A stretch of 42,758 bases of DNA from Chlorobium sp. (GTDB lineage: Bacteria > Bacteroidota > Chlorobiia > Chlorobiales > Chlorobiaceae): the NCBI GenBank assembly GCA_005862285.1, contig SZXW01000009.1, positions 42,501 through 85,258 of the forward strand, given 5' to 3'. Shown piece after piece: positions 28,161 through 39,056 of this stretch. Every line of letters starts with the position of its first letter. Positions within the stretch are counted from its first letter, which is position 1. The position numbers and the translations under genes are program-made. A model generated the notes under the pieces. It had not been told where the DNA came from and ran no database searches. It worked only from the letters and a program-made list of their open reading frames with translations.

Positions 28161-29594
28161 TTAATGGTTTTTATGATAGTTCCCCAGGATCTCATCGGTA
28201 GACAAGGATTCATCGTAGTAATTTGCAAGATCGAATCCTGACCAGAGCTGGTTGTTTTTTCGCCGGCTGACCCTCTGGATATTGATAAGGTGCCTGGCTG
28301 AAATATTTTCCGTGGTAATGTTTTTCCCTCCGGTTCCGCAACCCAGGGTCAGTGAGGGTTGCAGATTATTATGGAAATACCCTACAGCCCCCTGTGAAGT
28401 GGGTGTATTGACGAGGATTCGCCCGGCGTTCATCAGTTCGGAGAATTCAAGGATGTGGCGCTCGTTGTTGGAATAGATGCATGCGGTGTGCCCGATACCG
28501 CCGAGGTAGTTCAAATCGATGCAGGAGTTGACGGCTGCCGTGTAATTACCTGCACTGTAAAAGGCAAGAATCGGGGCCAGCACTTCGACCGAAAGCGGAT
28601 AGTCAAGACCGATCCCTTCCAGTTTTGCAATAAGTATACGGGTGCCGACCGGCACAGCAATGCCTGCCTGTTCTGCAATCACGCTGACGGATTGCCCGAC
28701 AATGGCGGGGTTCATCCCGCCGGTTTCGGGGACGACGGCCACCCGTTCAACTTTCCTGATCTCCTCCTCCGACAGAAAATAACAGTTCTGCCGTTCAAAC
28801 TCCTCTCGAACCTGTTTTTCAATGGACTTTTCCACGACAACGGCCTGCTCACTTGCACAGATCATGCCATTGTCGAATGTCTTTGACGATATGATGCTGC
28901 TAACGGCAAAAGGTATATCAGCAGTTTCATCGATAAAAACCGGAACATTTCCCGGACCCACCCCGATTGACGGGTTGCCGCTGCTGTAGGCCGCCCTCAC
29001 CAGGCCCGTTCCCCCTGTCGCAAGTATCAGGGCAATTTTTGGATGGGACATCATCATTTGAGTGAATTCCCGATTTCCCGACGGCATCATCTGGATGCAC
29101 TCTTCCGGGGCTCCGGCAGCGATTGCCGCTTCATAGCATATTCTGACAGCTTCGGTGCAGGATTTCACAGCTCCACGGTGAGCACTGATAATAATAGGGT
29201 TTCTGGTTTTCAGGCAGATCAGAATTTTGAAAAGTACGGTGGAGGTGGGATTGGTGACCGGAATCACTGCAAGCACAGGCCCCAGGGGCTGAGCGATCTC
29301 AGTGATTCCCGTCAGCGGATCCGACGAAATGACCCCGACCGTTTTTTCATCGCGGATGCTCTCGTATACCAGTTGAGAGCCAAGCACATTCTTGATCACT
29401 TTATGTTCCCAGATCCCCATTCCGGTTTCCTCATGGGCCATTTTTGCCAGCTTGACCCGATTGGTGAAACCTGCGCGAAAAACAGCTTCAACCACTGAAT
29501 CGGTCTGTTTCTGGGAAAATTGATTGAACTCAGCCGCAGCGAAAACGGCTTTGCCGACAATCGTATCGGCCGTCACTGCAAAATTTTCTTCCAT
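28161..29594 (-). CDS. CoA-acylating aldehyde dehydrogenase (AdhE N-domain/EutE-like)
   Basis: A 477-residue enzyme of the acetaldehyde dehydrogenase (CoA-acylating) group, which interconverts an aldehyde and its acyl-CoA with NAD(H). The sequence resembles the aldehyde half of AdhE: AQPLGPVLAVIPVTNPTST, ATGGTGLVRAAYSSGNPSIG, VGPGNVPVFID, and FDNGMICASEQ with nucleophile cysteine at residue 246 (ATG numbering). LGCGTGGKNITTENI closes the domain. A GTG at 29600 would add two residues; neither start has a clear SD. No iron alcohol dehydrogenase domain and no microcompartment genes are nearby. The only partner is a STAS gene directly downstream. Confidence 0.9.
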   Translation of the reverse strand: MEENFAVTADTIVGKAVFAAAEFNQFSQKQTDSVVEAVFRAGFTNRVKLAKMAHEETGMGIWEHKVIKNVLGSQLVYESIRDEKTVGVISSDPLTGITEIAQPLGPVLAVIPVTNPTSTVLFKILICLKTRNPIIISAHRGAVKSCTEAVRICYEAAIAAGAPEECIQMMPSGNREFTQMMMSHPKIALILATGGTGLVRAAYSSGNPSIGVGPGNVPVFIDETADIPFAVSSIISSKTFDNGMICASEQAVVVEKSIEKQVREEFERQNCYFLSEEEIRKVERVAVVPETGGMNPAIVGQSVSVIAEQAGIAVPVGTRILIAKLEGIGLDYPLSVEVLAPILAFYSAGNYTAAVNSCIDLNYLGGIGHTACIYSNNERHILEFSELMNAGRILVNTPTSQGAVGYFHNNLQPSLTLGCGTGGKNITTENISARHLINIQRVSRRKNNQLWSGFDLANYYDESLSTDEILGNYHKNH

Positions 29595-29600
29595 AGTCAC

Positions 29601-30010
29601 GGGGTTTTTTTGTCTTCAATGAAGGTAATCAAAATTGTTTTTTTTTGATAAAATCATCGCAAACCGTTCATCAGTTTGCCGTATATCCCATAACGAGAAG
29701 AAAATATGATTCTTTATTATTGAGTAACATGTAGTGTCAAAACGCTTTTTTTTAGCAACTGGCATTATGAACTGAAATCGATAAGTTTTCAGGAAAAAAG
29801 TGAAAAATGCTTGGGAAAGTTGATCCCTGAATTAACCGGATACCTTGTGGGCAATAATGTAGTGACAAGAGCATCACTGAAATCGAGGAAAATCAAAGGG
29901 CGGCAGACAATCGACAACGTGTTGAAAGATATCAAATATGTCAACGGAAACGAAGTTGCTCTTTGAGCCTGAAAAATCTGAAAACCCGAACTTTGGCAAT
30001 TTCTGATTCC
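29601..30010. other. AT-rich gap with an open stretch lacking an ATG (29724-29966)
   Basis: A 410-base gap between the aldehyde dehydrogenase start and the autotransporter stop. On the plus strand 29724-29966 is open for 80 codons and ends in TGA, but has no ATG; TTG at 29811 is the only likely start (51 codons). The last part is basic and reads GNNVVTRASLKSRKIKGRQT then IDNVLKDIKYVNGNEVAL, which has a coding look and could be a gene remnant. I recognise no family. The aldehyde dehydrogenase promoter must lie near 29600-29720. Confidence 0.3.
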
Positions 30011-31993
30011 TCAGAACGGTATCGTGTAGCGTGCTGAAAGCATATAGCTTCTATCAGTAAAATCCGAACCTGCTGAGCCGGCAAGACTTATTGATACCGT
30101 ACCGGCATTCATTATTCTCTGAACACCAACGCTTGCATTATAAAAAGTCCTCATTGGTTTATCTATCGGCAACGTTGCAATAAGACTGTTATCAGGTCCA
30201 ATCCCGACAGTCATTGGAGATTGATCCAGATCATGATCGACACCTAACCTGATTGCCGGCAGCCACCTATCTTTGCTACCATTCATTCGGCAGGAAATCG
30301 CAAAAGTAACGATATTGGAATTATATTCAGCATCCCCATAAGCAAGGGAAACCGGTGTATCAGACTCTGTATAACCTTTGATAAGCGTTCTGGCCGCAGT
30401 CAGCGATATGGAGGGATTACATGACCACGAGCCATAAGAATTTTCATAACCCAACCCGATTCTTGCTGCCTTATAAGTGCCGGCAGTGCTTCCGGAAGAA
30501 GTAATTGAAGTTGCACCAAGAGCAACTGTCCTTTGGATATTCCTCAGGCTCAAATCACCATATTGCAGAGAAGCATTCACATACAAATGCCGTGCGAGGA
30601 ATGCCGTACCGTAAAGAGTTGCCAGACTCAATCTTGAATCATACGTTTCAACATCATTTCCGAATGTCGAATGTCCCATTGAATAACTGAAAGCTGCGCC
30701 AAGCAAAGCATCAGAAGTGATCATTCGGTCGACACCCACAGAGCCTGCTTCCGTATTTGCCGAATAATCCGGGTCCAATTGTGTAGAGTTATGTTGATAC
30801 CCCCCAAGACTACCGCCGAACCAGAATTGGTTATCACCAACATGACGCAATTCTCCGTTCATGCCATCACCCTTTAACAGAGCTGCAGCTGACAAGCGAG
30901 GTTCCAGGTCAATCCCTTGTTGACGTATTGCATACGAGGTCTCAAATAATGTTGTCGCTTTTTGATCAACCGCCCGGAGGACACCGAATACCGCCTGACC
31001 AAAAAGAGCATGGGCGGCATCCGTTGGATGAATTGGATCTGTGAAGATAAACGAATTCGCAAATGCCTTTTCTCGTGGATCGACCAGAGAGGTTAAAACA
31101 TGAGTCAAGCAGGTTGTATCACCGGGGGGATATATCAGGCTGCCATTATTGGCGACATACAGACCGTAAGGCACTGTTCCAGCAACGGGATTGAATCCGA
31201 ACCTTACAGGATCAGCAACGACCGCACCCAGTAATTTAGCTGTATCTACATAAATCACATTCTTTCCGGAGATACTTTGCTTAAGAGTTGTATTAAACAA
31301 AGTTGATGCGGCAGCCGCCAGGGCAGGATCTCCGCTGGAAAGAAGATTATTGATGAAGGTATTTGAATATAATGGGGTCTGCCCGAGATTTGGCAACCCA
31401 TTAACTACGATATAGGTAGCTCCGGCTGATTTTAAACGCTGGATCTGGCCTGCAAGATCTACTGCGGCAGTAGCGATGTCCACACCATGAGCTGAAGGAT
31501 TTGCATGAAACAGGTCATTGGCGCCAGCCCAGAGTACGAAAAGTTGTGAAGAATGTAATTGCGGATTCACAGCCAAAAAAGCATCGATTTGTTTTTCAAC
31601 AGATCGAGCCGGTGCACCGGGGGCACTGCTTAAACCAGGATCTACTGTGACCTGGGCTCCACCCTGGGCATAATTGGTACCCGCTGAACCGCTTAAATTA
31701 AAAACGCCATCGATTGTATTCGGTTCAAGCTGTAAACCCATGCTTGCGGCAAGATATTCGGCCCATGTCCGGGCTGAGCCATCAAGAAAATTCGTTGTAA
31801 ATCGATAATGAATTCCAGATGGCAACAGCCCGCCGCTGCCCGCGATTACATTTGATGAATAAGAGCCTCCGTCAGTCAGGCTGTCACCAAATGTAATAAG
31901 ACTGGTATACGATGTTTCCGCATGTGCAAAACTGTTTGCCGATGCTGCCAATGCGAAAGCGAAAACCGAAAATATTCTACGTTTTAATTTCAT
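30011..31993 (-). CDS. Autotransporter with GDSL esterase/lipase passenger (EstA-like)
   Basis: A 660-residue outer-membrane autotransporter. Order: signal peptide (basic start, hydrophobic core, AHA before the mature end at about residue 25); a GDSL/SGNH hydrolase passenger with FGDSLTDGGSY (nucleophile serine), LWAGANDLF (block III) and DPIHPTDAAH (block V Asp-His); then a C-terminal beta-barrel from about residue 380 ending in SARYTIPF with the terminal aromatic residue needed by the BAM machinery. Such proteins display a lipid or ester hydrolase on the cell surface. It sits alone, separated from both neighbours by AT-rich gaps, which suggests an independently acquired gene. Its start has only a weak SD. 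Confidence 0.93.
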   Translation of the reverse strand: MKLKRRIFSVFAFALAASANSFAHAETSYTSLITFGDSLTDGGSYSSNVIAGSGGLLPSGIHYRFTTNFLDGSARTWAEYLAASMGLQLEPNTIDGVFNLSGSAGTNYAQGGAQVTVDPGLSSAPGAPARSVEKQIDAFLAVNPQLHSSQLFVLWAGANDLFHANPSAHGVDIATAAVDLAGQIQRLKSAGATYIVVNGLPNLGQTPLYSNTFINNLLSSGDPALAAAASTLFNTTLKQSISGKNVIYVDTAKLLGAVVADPVRFGFNPVAGTVPYGLYVANNGSLIYPPGDTTCLTHVLTSLVDPREKAFANSFIFTDPIHPTDAAHALFGQAVFGVLRAVDQKATTLFETSYAIRQQGIDLEPRLSAAALLKGDGMNGELRHVGDNQFWFGGSLGGYQHNSTQLDPDYSANTEAGSVGVDRMITSDALLGAAFSYSMGHSTFGNDVETYDSRLSLATLYGTAFLARHLYVNASLQYGDLSLRNIQRTVALGATSITSSGSTAGTYKAARIGLGYENSYGSWSCNPSISLTAARTLIKGYTESDTPVSLAYGDAEYNSNIVTFAISCRMNGSKDRWLPAIRLGVDHDLDQSPMTVGIGPDNSLIATLPIDKPMRTFYNASVGVQRIMNAGTVSISLAGSAGSDFTDRSYMLSARYTIPF

Positions 31994-32211
31994 TATACCA
32001 TCAATAATACATTAATATGGACAGCTTTGAGAGTAAATCATAAAAACATGCAAGCACTCCCGCCTTGTTTTTTCCACATTGATAATACTTAATTATTAAC
32101 GAAACACCAATAGAGGAAAAGTTACTCATACAAAATAAGCTGGCCAGCTAACCTTGTCACTGATTACAGGTGGTTAAGTTTTCAGATGCAATCAGTATGG
32201 GATACAGGAGG
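31994..32211. other. AT-rich upstream region of the autotransporter gene
   Basis: Part of a 381-base gap; the rest is the RAYT remnant. It holds AT-rich tracts such as TAATACTTAATTATTAACG near 32085-32105 that could contain the promoter for the minus-strand autotransporter. No SD-led small ORF, tRNA or strong hairpin was seen. Confidence 0.4.
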
Positions 32212-32372
32212 CTTAATCGATCCTTCGGCAAGTTATTTTCGGCATTCGCGGTCACGCCAAGCCGTTTTGGCGTTTCGGCCAGCGGGAGGCATTACTTTTA
32301 CAGCGCTTTGCTGAAAAGCTGTTTCCGCAGTTGCTGGAGCTTCCCGAACCTGCTACTGTAAACTCCTTTCTA
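32212..32372 (-). pseudogene. RAYT transposase remnant, C-terminal end only
   Basis: About 130 bases (32212-32344) match the 3' end of the intact RAYT gene: CGATCCTTC, GGCATTCGCGGTCACGCC and CTGTTTCCGCAG correspond to 41519-41640. The reading frame is broken and most of the gene is missing. A GTAAACTCCTTTC stretch at 32357-32369 resembles an arm of the hairpin found after the intact copy. Immediately to the right is the conserved leader-end sequence (32374-32400), so this is an internally deleted copy on the same strand as the radical SAM gene it follows. Confidence 0.75.
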
Positions 32373-32373
32373 A

Positions 32374-32400
32374 CTTAAAATACTTTTTGTTTTTTTTCGG
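32374..32400 (-). repeat. RAYT leader-end repeat, copy overlapping the radical SAM 3' end
   Basis: The core AAAATACTTTTTGTTTT is shared with 42537-42553 and, with two changes, 34624-34640. In those two places it lies 57 bases upstream of the RAYT start. Here it provides the stop and the last codons (KKQKVF) of the radical SAM gene at 32375. Confidence 0.7.
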
Positions 32401-34225
32401 AACGTCCAATAGTCGCCGCTCCCCGGAGCCAACCTGTGTATAATGCAAGCAGCTTTCGTCCCATATTCCGCACTTCCCTGTCGTCGAGAAGAGAAAAAAA
32501 CTGATCTACCATCCTCACAGGATTGTTACTGAAAATCTCCACCCGGTAAAGCAAATGCATCAGGGCGTCCATAGGCACCGAACAGACAGCGGCAACCAGT
32601 TCATCCAGCCGGATGACAGGTCCGGCCGATGGTTTTCCATCAAACCGCTTGACCATGGAGAGTGTGCGCTTTTCACCCTTCTCTTCGATCAGATAATCTA
32701 TCGCCCGTGAGGGTGAATCTTGAAGGTGAACAACAATCGCACGCCGCAGCTTTTTTGCAGAATCCGCAATTTCGCACTCTATTACAGGATTTGTGCCGAG
32801 ATATACGAGATAAGCATCGAAAACCGCTTCCCTGATCTCCTCTTCACCAAGGCTCAGGTTAACCCGCATGAGAAATGCCGTCTGAAAAAGCTCGTAAAGA
32901 AAAGAAACAAGTATCCCCGGCTCATGTTCCTTTTTCAGAATTGACTTGTAGCTGCAGAATGCCACATTGCAGTATGCCATCATTTTGACAAGCGCTGCAG
33001 GATCCATATGCTCGGTCTTGATGACAGGAGAAAAATTATTGTAGAGATCCCAGTCGAATGAGGTGATATTTCCTTCATGCCGGTACTCATCGAAAATTTT
33101 CGTGCCCGGATAAGGCGTTATAACCATAAAAAGCGCCAAAGGCAACCCCAATGCTTTTGCAAATTCAGGATATGCCATTGTCTCTGTCATATTTTCCGTA
33201 TGATGCCCTATGATAAAATATCCTTCCGGATCGATTGCATGCTGGTTCATAAGGTTAATTGCGCGGGATACATCGCCCATGGCATTGCTTTTATTCATCA
33301 GTTCAAGAGTGCGGGTGTTCGGACTTTCAATTCCAAGACCTACTGTTTTCAGCCCGATCTTTCTGAGTTTTCCAAGGATTCGCTCTGCCCTGACAATATC
33401 TTTAGCCCTTGTTTCCATCATAATTTTGAAATTCGTGAACCCTCTTTCGATCATCAGATCACAAATAGCTTCAACCCTTTTGATATTTGTCAGAAAATTG
33501 GCATCCCAGATCTTGAGAAGTTTTTTCTTTTTCGGATTGTGGAGAAGTGCTATTTCCTCTACAACGTTTTCTGGGCTTCTGCTTCTCCAGTATTGATGCA
33601 TATGGCTGTTTGCACAAAAGGAACAGGACCAGGGACACCCTCGTGATGTGTAAATGGTGTCGATGGAGTAATCACTCCCTTTTTCCCCGAATCGTGAAGG
33701 CCTCAGACTTCTCAGAGGAAAAGCAATGGAATCGATATCTTCAATAAGTGGCCGCTCTCCGGTATAAGTAATACCGCCATTCTCTTTCCATGCAATACCC
33801 CGGACTTCTCGTGATGGGCCCTTTAGTACAAGTTCCCGAAACGTTGCCTCCCCCTCGCCGAGCACGACAAGATCAACACAATCAAGTTTCAGCACTTCAT
33901 CCGGAAGTGCAGTCGGATGAAATCCCCCAAGCACAACAAATGAGCCATGACTTTTAGCAATTTCAGCAAGTCTTACTGCGTTATTGAATCCCCCCGTCAT
34001 GGAAGAAATTGCCACAAGATCACACTTTCGTTTTTTCAACAGCGAGCGAAAACTATCGAACAAACGATCATTGTAATAGTTATCAGGAATAACAAGGCTT
34101 TCAGCAATATCCTTTACCGCCCCTGCAAGGTAGAGAATGCCGATACAGTCGGTAACATATCTGGGAAATGGAGTGATTACCGCCTGGGGGGCTTCGACAA
34201 AACAGATATGTTTAAAGTATGCCAT
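32375..34225 (-). CDS. B12-binding radical SAM protein with C-terminal extension (BchE-like superfamily)
   Basis: A 616-residue radical SAM enzyme. Residues about 1-150 are a cobalamin-binding-like domain ([53 protein letters not shown]). The radical SAM core carries [16 protein letters not shown] (C197, C201, C204) and [16 protein letters not shown]. From about residue 440 there is a roughly 175-residue helical extension I do not recognise. Family members include oxidative cyclases, methylases and hopanoid or pigment enzymes; the substrate here is unknown. The last residues (about [11 protein letters not shown]) are encoded by sequence shared with RAYT flanks, suggesting the original 3' end was replaced. 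It is isolated between RAYT remnants. Confidence 0.85.
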   Translation of the reverse strand: MAYFKHICFVEAPQAVITPFPRYVTDCIGILYLAGAVKDIAESLVIPDNYYNDRLFDSFRSLLKKRKCDLVAISSMTGGFNNAVRLAEIAKSHGSFVVLGGFHPTALPDEVLKLDCVDLVVLGEGEATFRELVLKGPSREVRGIAWKENGGITYTGERPLIEDIDSIAFPLRSLRPSRFGEKGSDYSIDTIYTSRGCPWSCSFCANSHMHQYWRSRSPENVVEEIALLHNPKKKKLLKIWDANFLTNIKRVEAICDLMIERGFTNFKIMMETRAKDIVRAERILGKLRKIGLKTVGLGIESPNTRTLELMNKSNAMGDVSRAINLMNQHAIDPEGYFIIGHHTENMTETMAYPEFAKALGLPLALFMVITPYPGTKIFDEYRHEGNITSFDWDLYNNFSPVIKTEHMDPAALVKMMAYCNVAFCSYKSILKKEHEPGILVSFLYELFQTAFLMRVNLSLGEEEIREAVFDAYLVYLGTNPVIECEIADSAKKLRRAIVVHLQDSPSRAIDYLIEEKGEKRTLSMVKRFDGKPSAGPVIRLDELVAAVCSVPMDALMHLLYRVEIFSNNPVRMVDQFFSLLDDREVRNMGRKLLALYTGWLRGAATIGRSEKKQKVF

Positions 34226-34463
34226 AAAAATGAAGCATTAAATGGTGTGCACATAAAAAACCCGCAGAACTTGATTGCTCCAGCTGATACTTCTTTCACT
34301 TTGTTTGAAAAAAATACGAAAAATAAGTGTTTCGGTTTTTGATAATACACCGGTGGGCTTGTAAAAAAAACACCTTTAGAGGCTGATCGATAACAGCAGT
34401 GCACTCATCTCGAAGGAAATTGATATTTGAGCCTGTGAAAACCAGGTTTTTTCAGACTTGATC
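34226..34463. other. AT-rich gap upstream of the radical SAM gene
   Basis: Between the radical SAM start and the RAYT 5' remnant. It should contain the radical SAM promoter. A short inverted pair CCTG...CAGG followed by six T at 34431-34452 is too small to call a terminator. No credible ORF was seen. Confidence 0.4.
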
Positions 34464-34620
34464 CTTTCCTGTCCATATCGTCCCTGACGATACTACCCTG
34501 CCCGATTCCCCGCATGATCGCATGATGCAGGGTTGCCGGTGAGTCAAGTCGCAGACCTTTCGGCATGGTGCATTACCGTTTATGATGTATTCAGACAACC
34601 TCTTTCAGCAATACAACAAA
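34464..34620 (-). pseudogene. RAYT transposase remnant, N-terminal end only
   Basis: Matches the 5' end of the intact gene and its leader (42377-42534) with scattered changes: TATCGTCCCTGACGATACTA, GATGCAGGGTTGCCGGTG and CAGACAACCTCT are shared. The start codon equivalent is at 34566 and about 34 codons remain before the similarity stops. The leader-end repeat follows at 34621-34646. It is downstream of, and on the same strand as, katG. Confidence 0.8.
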
Positions 34621-34646
34621 CTGAAATACTTTTTGATTTATTTATG
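34621..34646 (-). repeat. RAYT leader-end repeat, copy downstream of katG
   Basis: CTGAAATACTTTTTGATTTA and six more bases match the sequence 57 bases upstream of the intact RAYT start, with one deletion and one substitution. It marks the outer boundary of the element, 48 bases from the katG stop. Confidence 0.7.
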
Positions 34647-34693
34647 AGCGATCCCAAGCCAAAAGCCATAGAATCACCGGATATCCTCCGAAA

Positions 34694-36988
<2,295 letters not shown>

Positions 36989-36993
36989 TTATT

Positions 36994-37266
36994 TCATAAC
37001 TTCTCTCTCAGCCGCTCAACAGGAATGCCTTTAACGCCATATGCCTTCAATCTCGTTGAGGTATCTGCCGGGTTATCATTCACGTGATGAGATGCCCATA
37101 CGAACGCACCCAACCATCCGAAAAACGTCCATCCGGCAAACAGATTCAGCACGAATATTGCCAGTTTACGAGGATGAGCGAGTCCGACCGCAACGATGAA
37201 AGGCAGGAAATAAGCGCCGAGAAGATATAACAGCACTACCAGTTCATGTGAGCCGAATCTGAACAT
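36994..37266 (-). CDS. Superinfection-immunity-family membrane protein
   Basis: A 90-residue protein with two hydrophobic segments (LVVLLYLLGAYFLPFIVAVG and LAIFVLNLFAGWTFFGWLGAFVWA). The LNLFAGWTFFGWLGA core and the length match the T4 Imm-like 'superinfection immunity' family (Imm_superinfect), common in bacteria outside phages. The phage protein blocks DNA entry of a second phage; the bacterial function is not established. The ATG at 37266 has GGAGGG just upstream, so it is preferred over 37302. It lies between katG (minus) and a divergent sigma-like gene. Confidence 0.75.
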   Translation of the reverse strand: MFRFGSHELVVLLYLLGAYFLPFIVAVGLAHPRKLAIFVLNLFAGWTFFGWLGAFVWASHHVNDNPADTSTRLKAYGVKGIPVERLREKL

Positions 37267-37533
37267 ATACCCTCCATCCGTTAAACTGCAATGAGTCTCC
37301 AATCATGAATCCCGGCCACTCTCAATGGATATTGTTCTCCTGATCAAAGATTTATGAAAGAATCTAAACAATATTTTATTAAATTACTTTATAAAACAAA
37401 GCAATTGGCAGGCAACGAAGGTTCATCCCCTGGAAGTCAAGGCTGTACCCTCTTCAGAAGAGTTTTGTTTGACAATCGAGTCAACGCACCTGTTTTGAAT
37501 ATTCCTGAGCAACCTTTTAAGAGAGGAACAGCT

Positions 37534-37986
37534 ATGGCGATGAAAAATACCGCGGCGGAGTTGCTGGATGATATCTACAACATAGCGTACTGGATGACAG
37601 GATCTACAGAGGGTGCCTCTCATCTTGTTTACAGAACATATCTGAAAGTCGGCTTGAAGACCCCCGCAATTGAAGTTTTCAAAACATTCAGGGACTCGTA
37701 TTTCGATAGTTTCATACATGACAAAATCGCCTGCATTCCTCAGCCATCCTGCAAGCCTATGGCACATTTGGGGGAGGTAATAATTCAACAGGAAGCAGAT
37801 GTCAAATTATCAGTACTCATGTCAGAGATTTCCGGTTTAAAGCCTTGCAAGATAGCAAAAGTGATTGGTGTGCCGCTGGATAACATAAGATTATGGTTGA
37901 CGTCAGGGCGCAGGTGGCTTGCGGAAAAATCAATTTCTCTGGATGCCCTTTATCGGGCCGGAGTTTCCTATGACTGGGGCAGCTGA
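37534..37986 (+). CDS. Degenerate ECF-sigma-like protein
   Basis: A 150-residue protein resembling a shortened ECF sigma factor. Residues about 10-40 (DDIYNIAYWMTGSTEGASHLVYRTYLKVG) look like the region 2 start. The segment KIAKVIGVPLDNIRLWLTSGRRWL near the end resembles the region 4 helix-turn-helix. The middle is too short for an intact region 2.3-2.4, so promoter melting may be lost. GAGAGGAACAGCT precedes the ATG at 37534, which I prefer over an upstream ATG at 37354 with no SD. It is followed by two small genes in the same direction. Confidence 0.55.
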   Translation: MAMKNTAAELLDDIYNIAYWMTGSTEGASHLVYRTYLKVGLKTPAIEVFKTFRDSYFDSFIHDKIACIPQPSCKPMAHLGEVIIQQEADVKLSVLMSEISGLKPCKIAKVIGVPLDNIRLWLTSGRRWLAEKSISLDALYRAGVSYDWGS

Positions 37987-38006
37987 AAATAACCGGGAGG
38001 GGGAAT

Positions 38007-38117
38007 ATGGAAATTCTATCAATTTCAGTACGATTATCTGTTCTTACAGAGCGAGCGTGTCACTTTTTTCACTTATACCGCTGTATAACACTACATAAAA
38101 GCGAGGTCTTCATATGA
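38007..38117 (+). CDS. 36-residue small ORF with strong SD, coupled to the next gene
   Basis: Starts after an unusually strong SD (GGGAGGGGG, 37995-38003) 21 bases beyond the sigma-like gene. Its stop overlaps the next ATG in ATGA at 38114-38117. The peptide begins [20 protein letters not shown] and is mildly basic and partly hydrophobic. No family is recognised. SD strength and stop-start overlap suggest it is translated, perhaps mainly to couple translation of the gene after it. Confidence 0.45.
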   Translation: MEILSISVRLSVLTERACHFFHLYRCITLHKSEVFI

Positions 38118-38419
38118 AAATGCTGCTTACTGTCGAATTTCCACCTGAGCCGTTCAACTCCTTGGTCAGAAGCGGGAAGGTTGGCGAGATCATTGGACGT
38201 ATCCTCGAAACCATGAAACCGGAAACCGCTTACTTCACGGAGCATGAGGGGAAACGGGGAGGAATCTTTGTTGTCGACATTCAAACGCCATCGGATGTTC
38301 CTGTCTATGCAGAGCCTTTTTATCTTAACTTTCAGGCCGGTTGTACATTTCATATTCTGATGAGCCCGGAAGATTTACAAAAGGCTGGACTGGAAGAACT
38401 CGGAAAAAAGTGGGGGTAA
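38114..38419 (+). CDS. Small conserved-looking hypothetical protein
   Basis: A 101-residue soluble protein starting MKMLLTVEFPPEPFNSLVRS with alternating strands and helices (KVGEIIGRILETMKPETAYF, GIFVVDIQTPSDVPVYAEPF), the pattern of a small ferredoxin-like dimeric alpha/beta fold. I cannot assign a function. A GAGG lies 7 bases before the ATG, inside the preceding small ORF, whose stop overlaps this start. The gene ends 8 bases before a RAYT remnant in the opposite orientation. Confidence 0.7.
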   Translation: MKMLLTVEFPPEPFNSLVRSGKVGEIIGRILETMKPETAYFTEHEGKRGGIFVVDIQTPSDVPVYAEPFYLNFQAGCTFHILMSPEDLQKAGLEELGKKWG

Positions 38420-38427
38420 GATTATCG

Positions 38428-38778
38428 GCCAGCGGGAGGCCATAATCGAACACCGCTTTCCTGGCGAGCTGTTTCCGCAGTTTCGGGAGCTTTCCTGCCC
38501 TGCTGCCTGACCGCAGGAACGCGAGGGTCACTCCTTCAGCTTCGCATAGCTGACCGATATCCTCATCCAGCATCCGCAAACGATCATTCAGGAGTATTGC
38601 AGCATCCTCCAGCTCTTCGGCCTCTTTCAGAATGCCTTTGACGAAATCATCTCCACCGAGAATCCGTTCATAAGCACTGAATGCCCGCTTTAGGGATAGT
38701 CTGCAAGCTGCCGCAGGGTTTCAACCAATCCCGCCCGATCACATTATGCAGGGTTCCCGGTGCGTCCCCAATATTCGC
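38428..38778 (-). pseudogene. RAYT transposase remnant with two internal deletions
   Basis: Three blocks match the intact gene in order: 38428-38671 (to 41577-41825; encodes MLDEDIGQLCEAEGVTLAFL), 38672-38735 (to 42038-42103) and 38736-38776 (to 42431-42470). The joins correspond to deletions of about 210 and 330 bases. The last codons and stop differ too. It lies just downstream of the toxin gene on the same strand. Confidence 0.85.
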
Positions 38779-38795
38779 AGATCCTCCTGAACGAC

Positions 38796-39056
38796 TCAAC
38801 TGTATGCTTCTTTTCGATGTCCCACATGGACAACAAGAACCGAAATCTTGTCATCGTAAATTTCGCAAATAACTCGATAGTCGCCGACACGATATCTCCA
38901 CAGCCCGGAATGGTCTCCGCGCAACGCTTTGCCTGAAGTCCTTGGATCGATTGCAACTCGGTCCCGCAGATATTTTATATTCCTTCTGGCTACAGCCTTA
39001 TCCATCTTGGCCAGCTCTTTTTCGGCTGATGCTGTAAGCTCAATCTTCCAGGCCAA
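38796..39056 (-). CDS. RelE/ParE-family toxin
   Basis: An 86-residue toxin of the RelE/ParE superfamily ([50 protein letters not shown]). The conserved R-Y-R-V-G-D-Y-R and the C-terminal H-R-x-x-Y fit the mRNA-cleaving RelE branch. I place the start at TTG 39056, which gives the family start (M)AWKIEL and has GGAG 7 bases upstream; an ATG at 39074 has no SD. The gene overlaps the antitoxin by 17 bases, the usual order with antitoxin first. Confidence 0.9.
   Translation of the reverse strand: MAWKIELTASAEKELAKMDKAVARRNIKYLRDRVAIDPRTSGKALRGDHSGLWRYRVGDYRVICEIYDDKISVLVVHVGHRKEAYS

Noticed and set aside
32212-34656. Radical SAM gene as cargo inserted inside a single RAYT gene
   Set aside because: Both flanking remnants carry their own leader-end repeat in the same order, so two separate deleted copies explain it better than one split gene.
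37354-37533. 60-residue N-terminal extension of the sigma-like gene
   Set aside because: No SD at 37354, no family resemblance in the extension, and a good SD at the internal ATG 37534.
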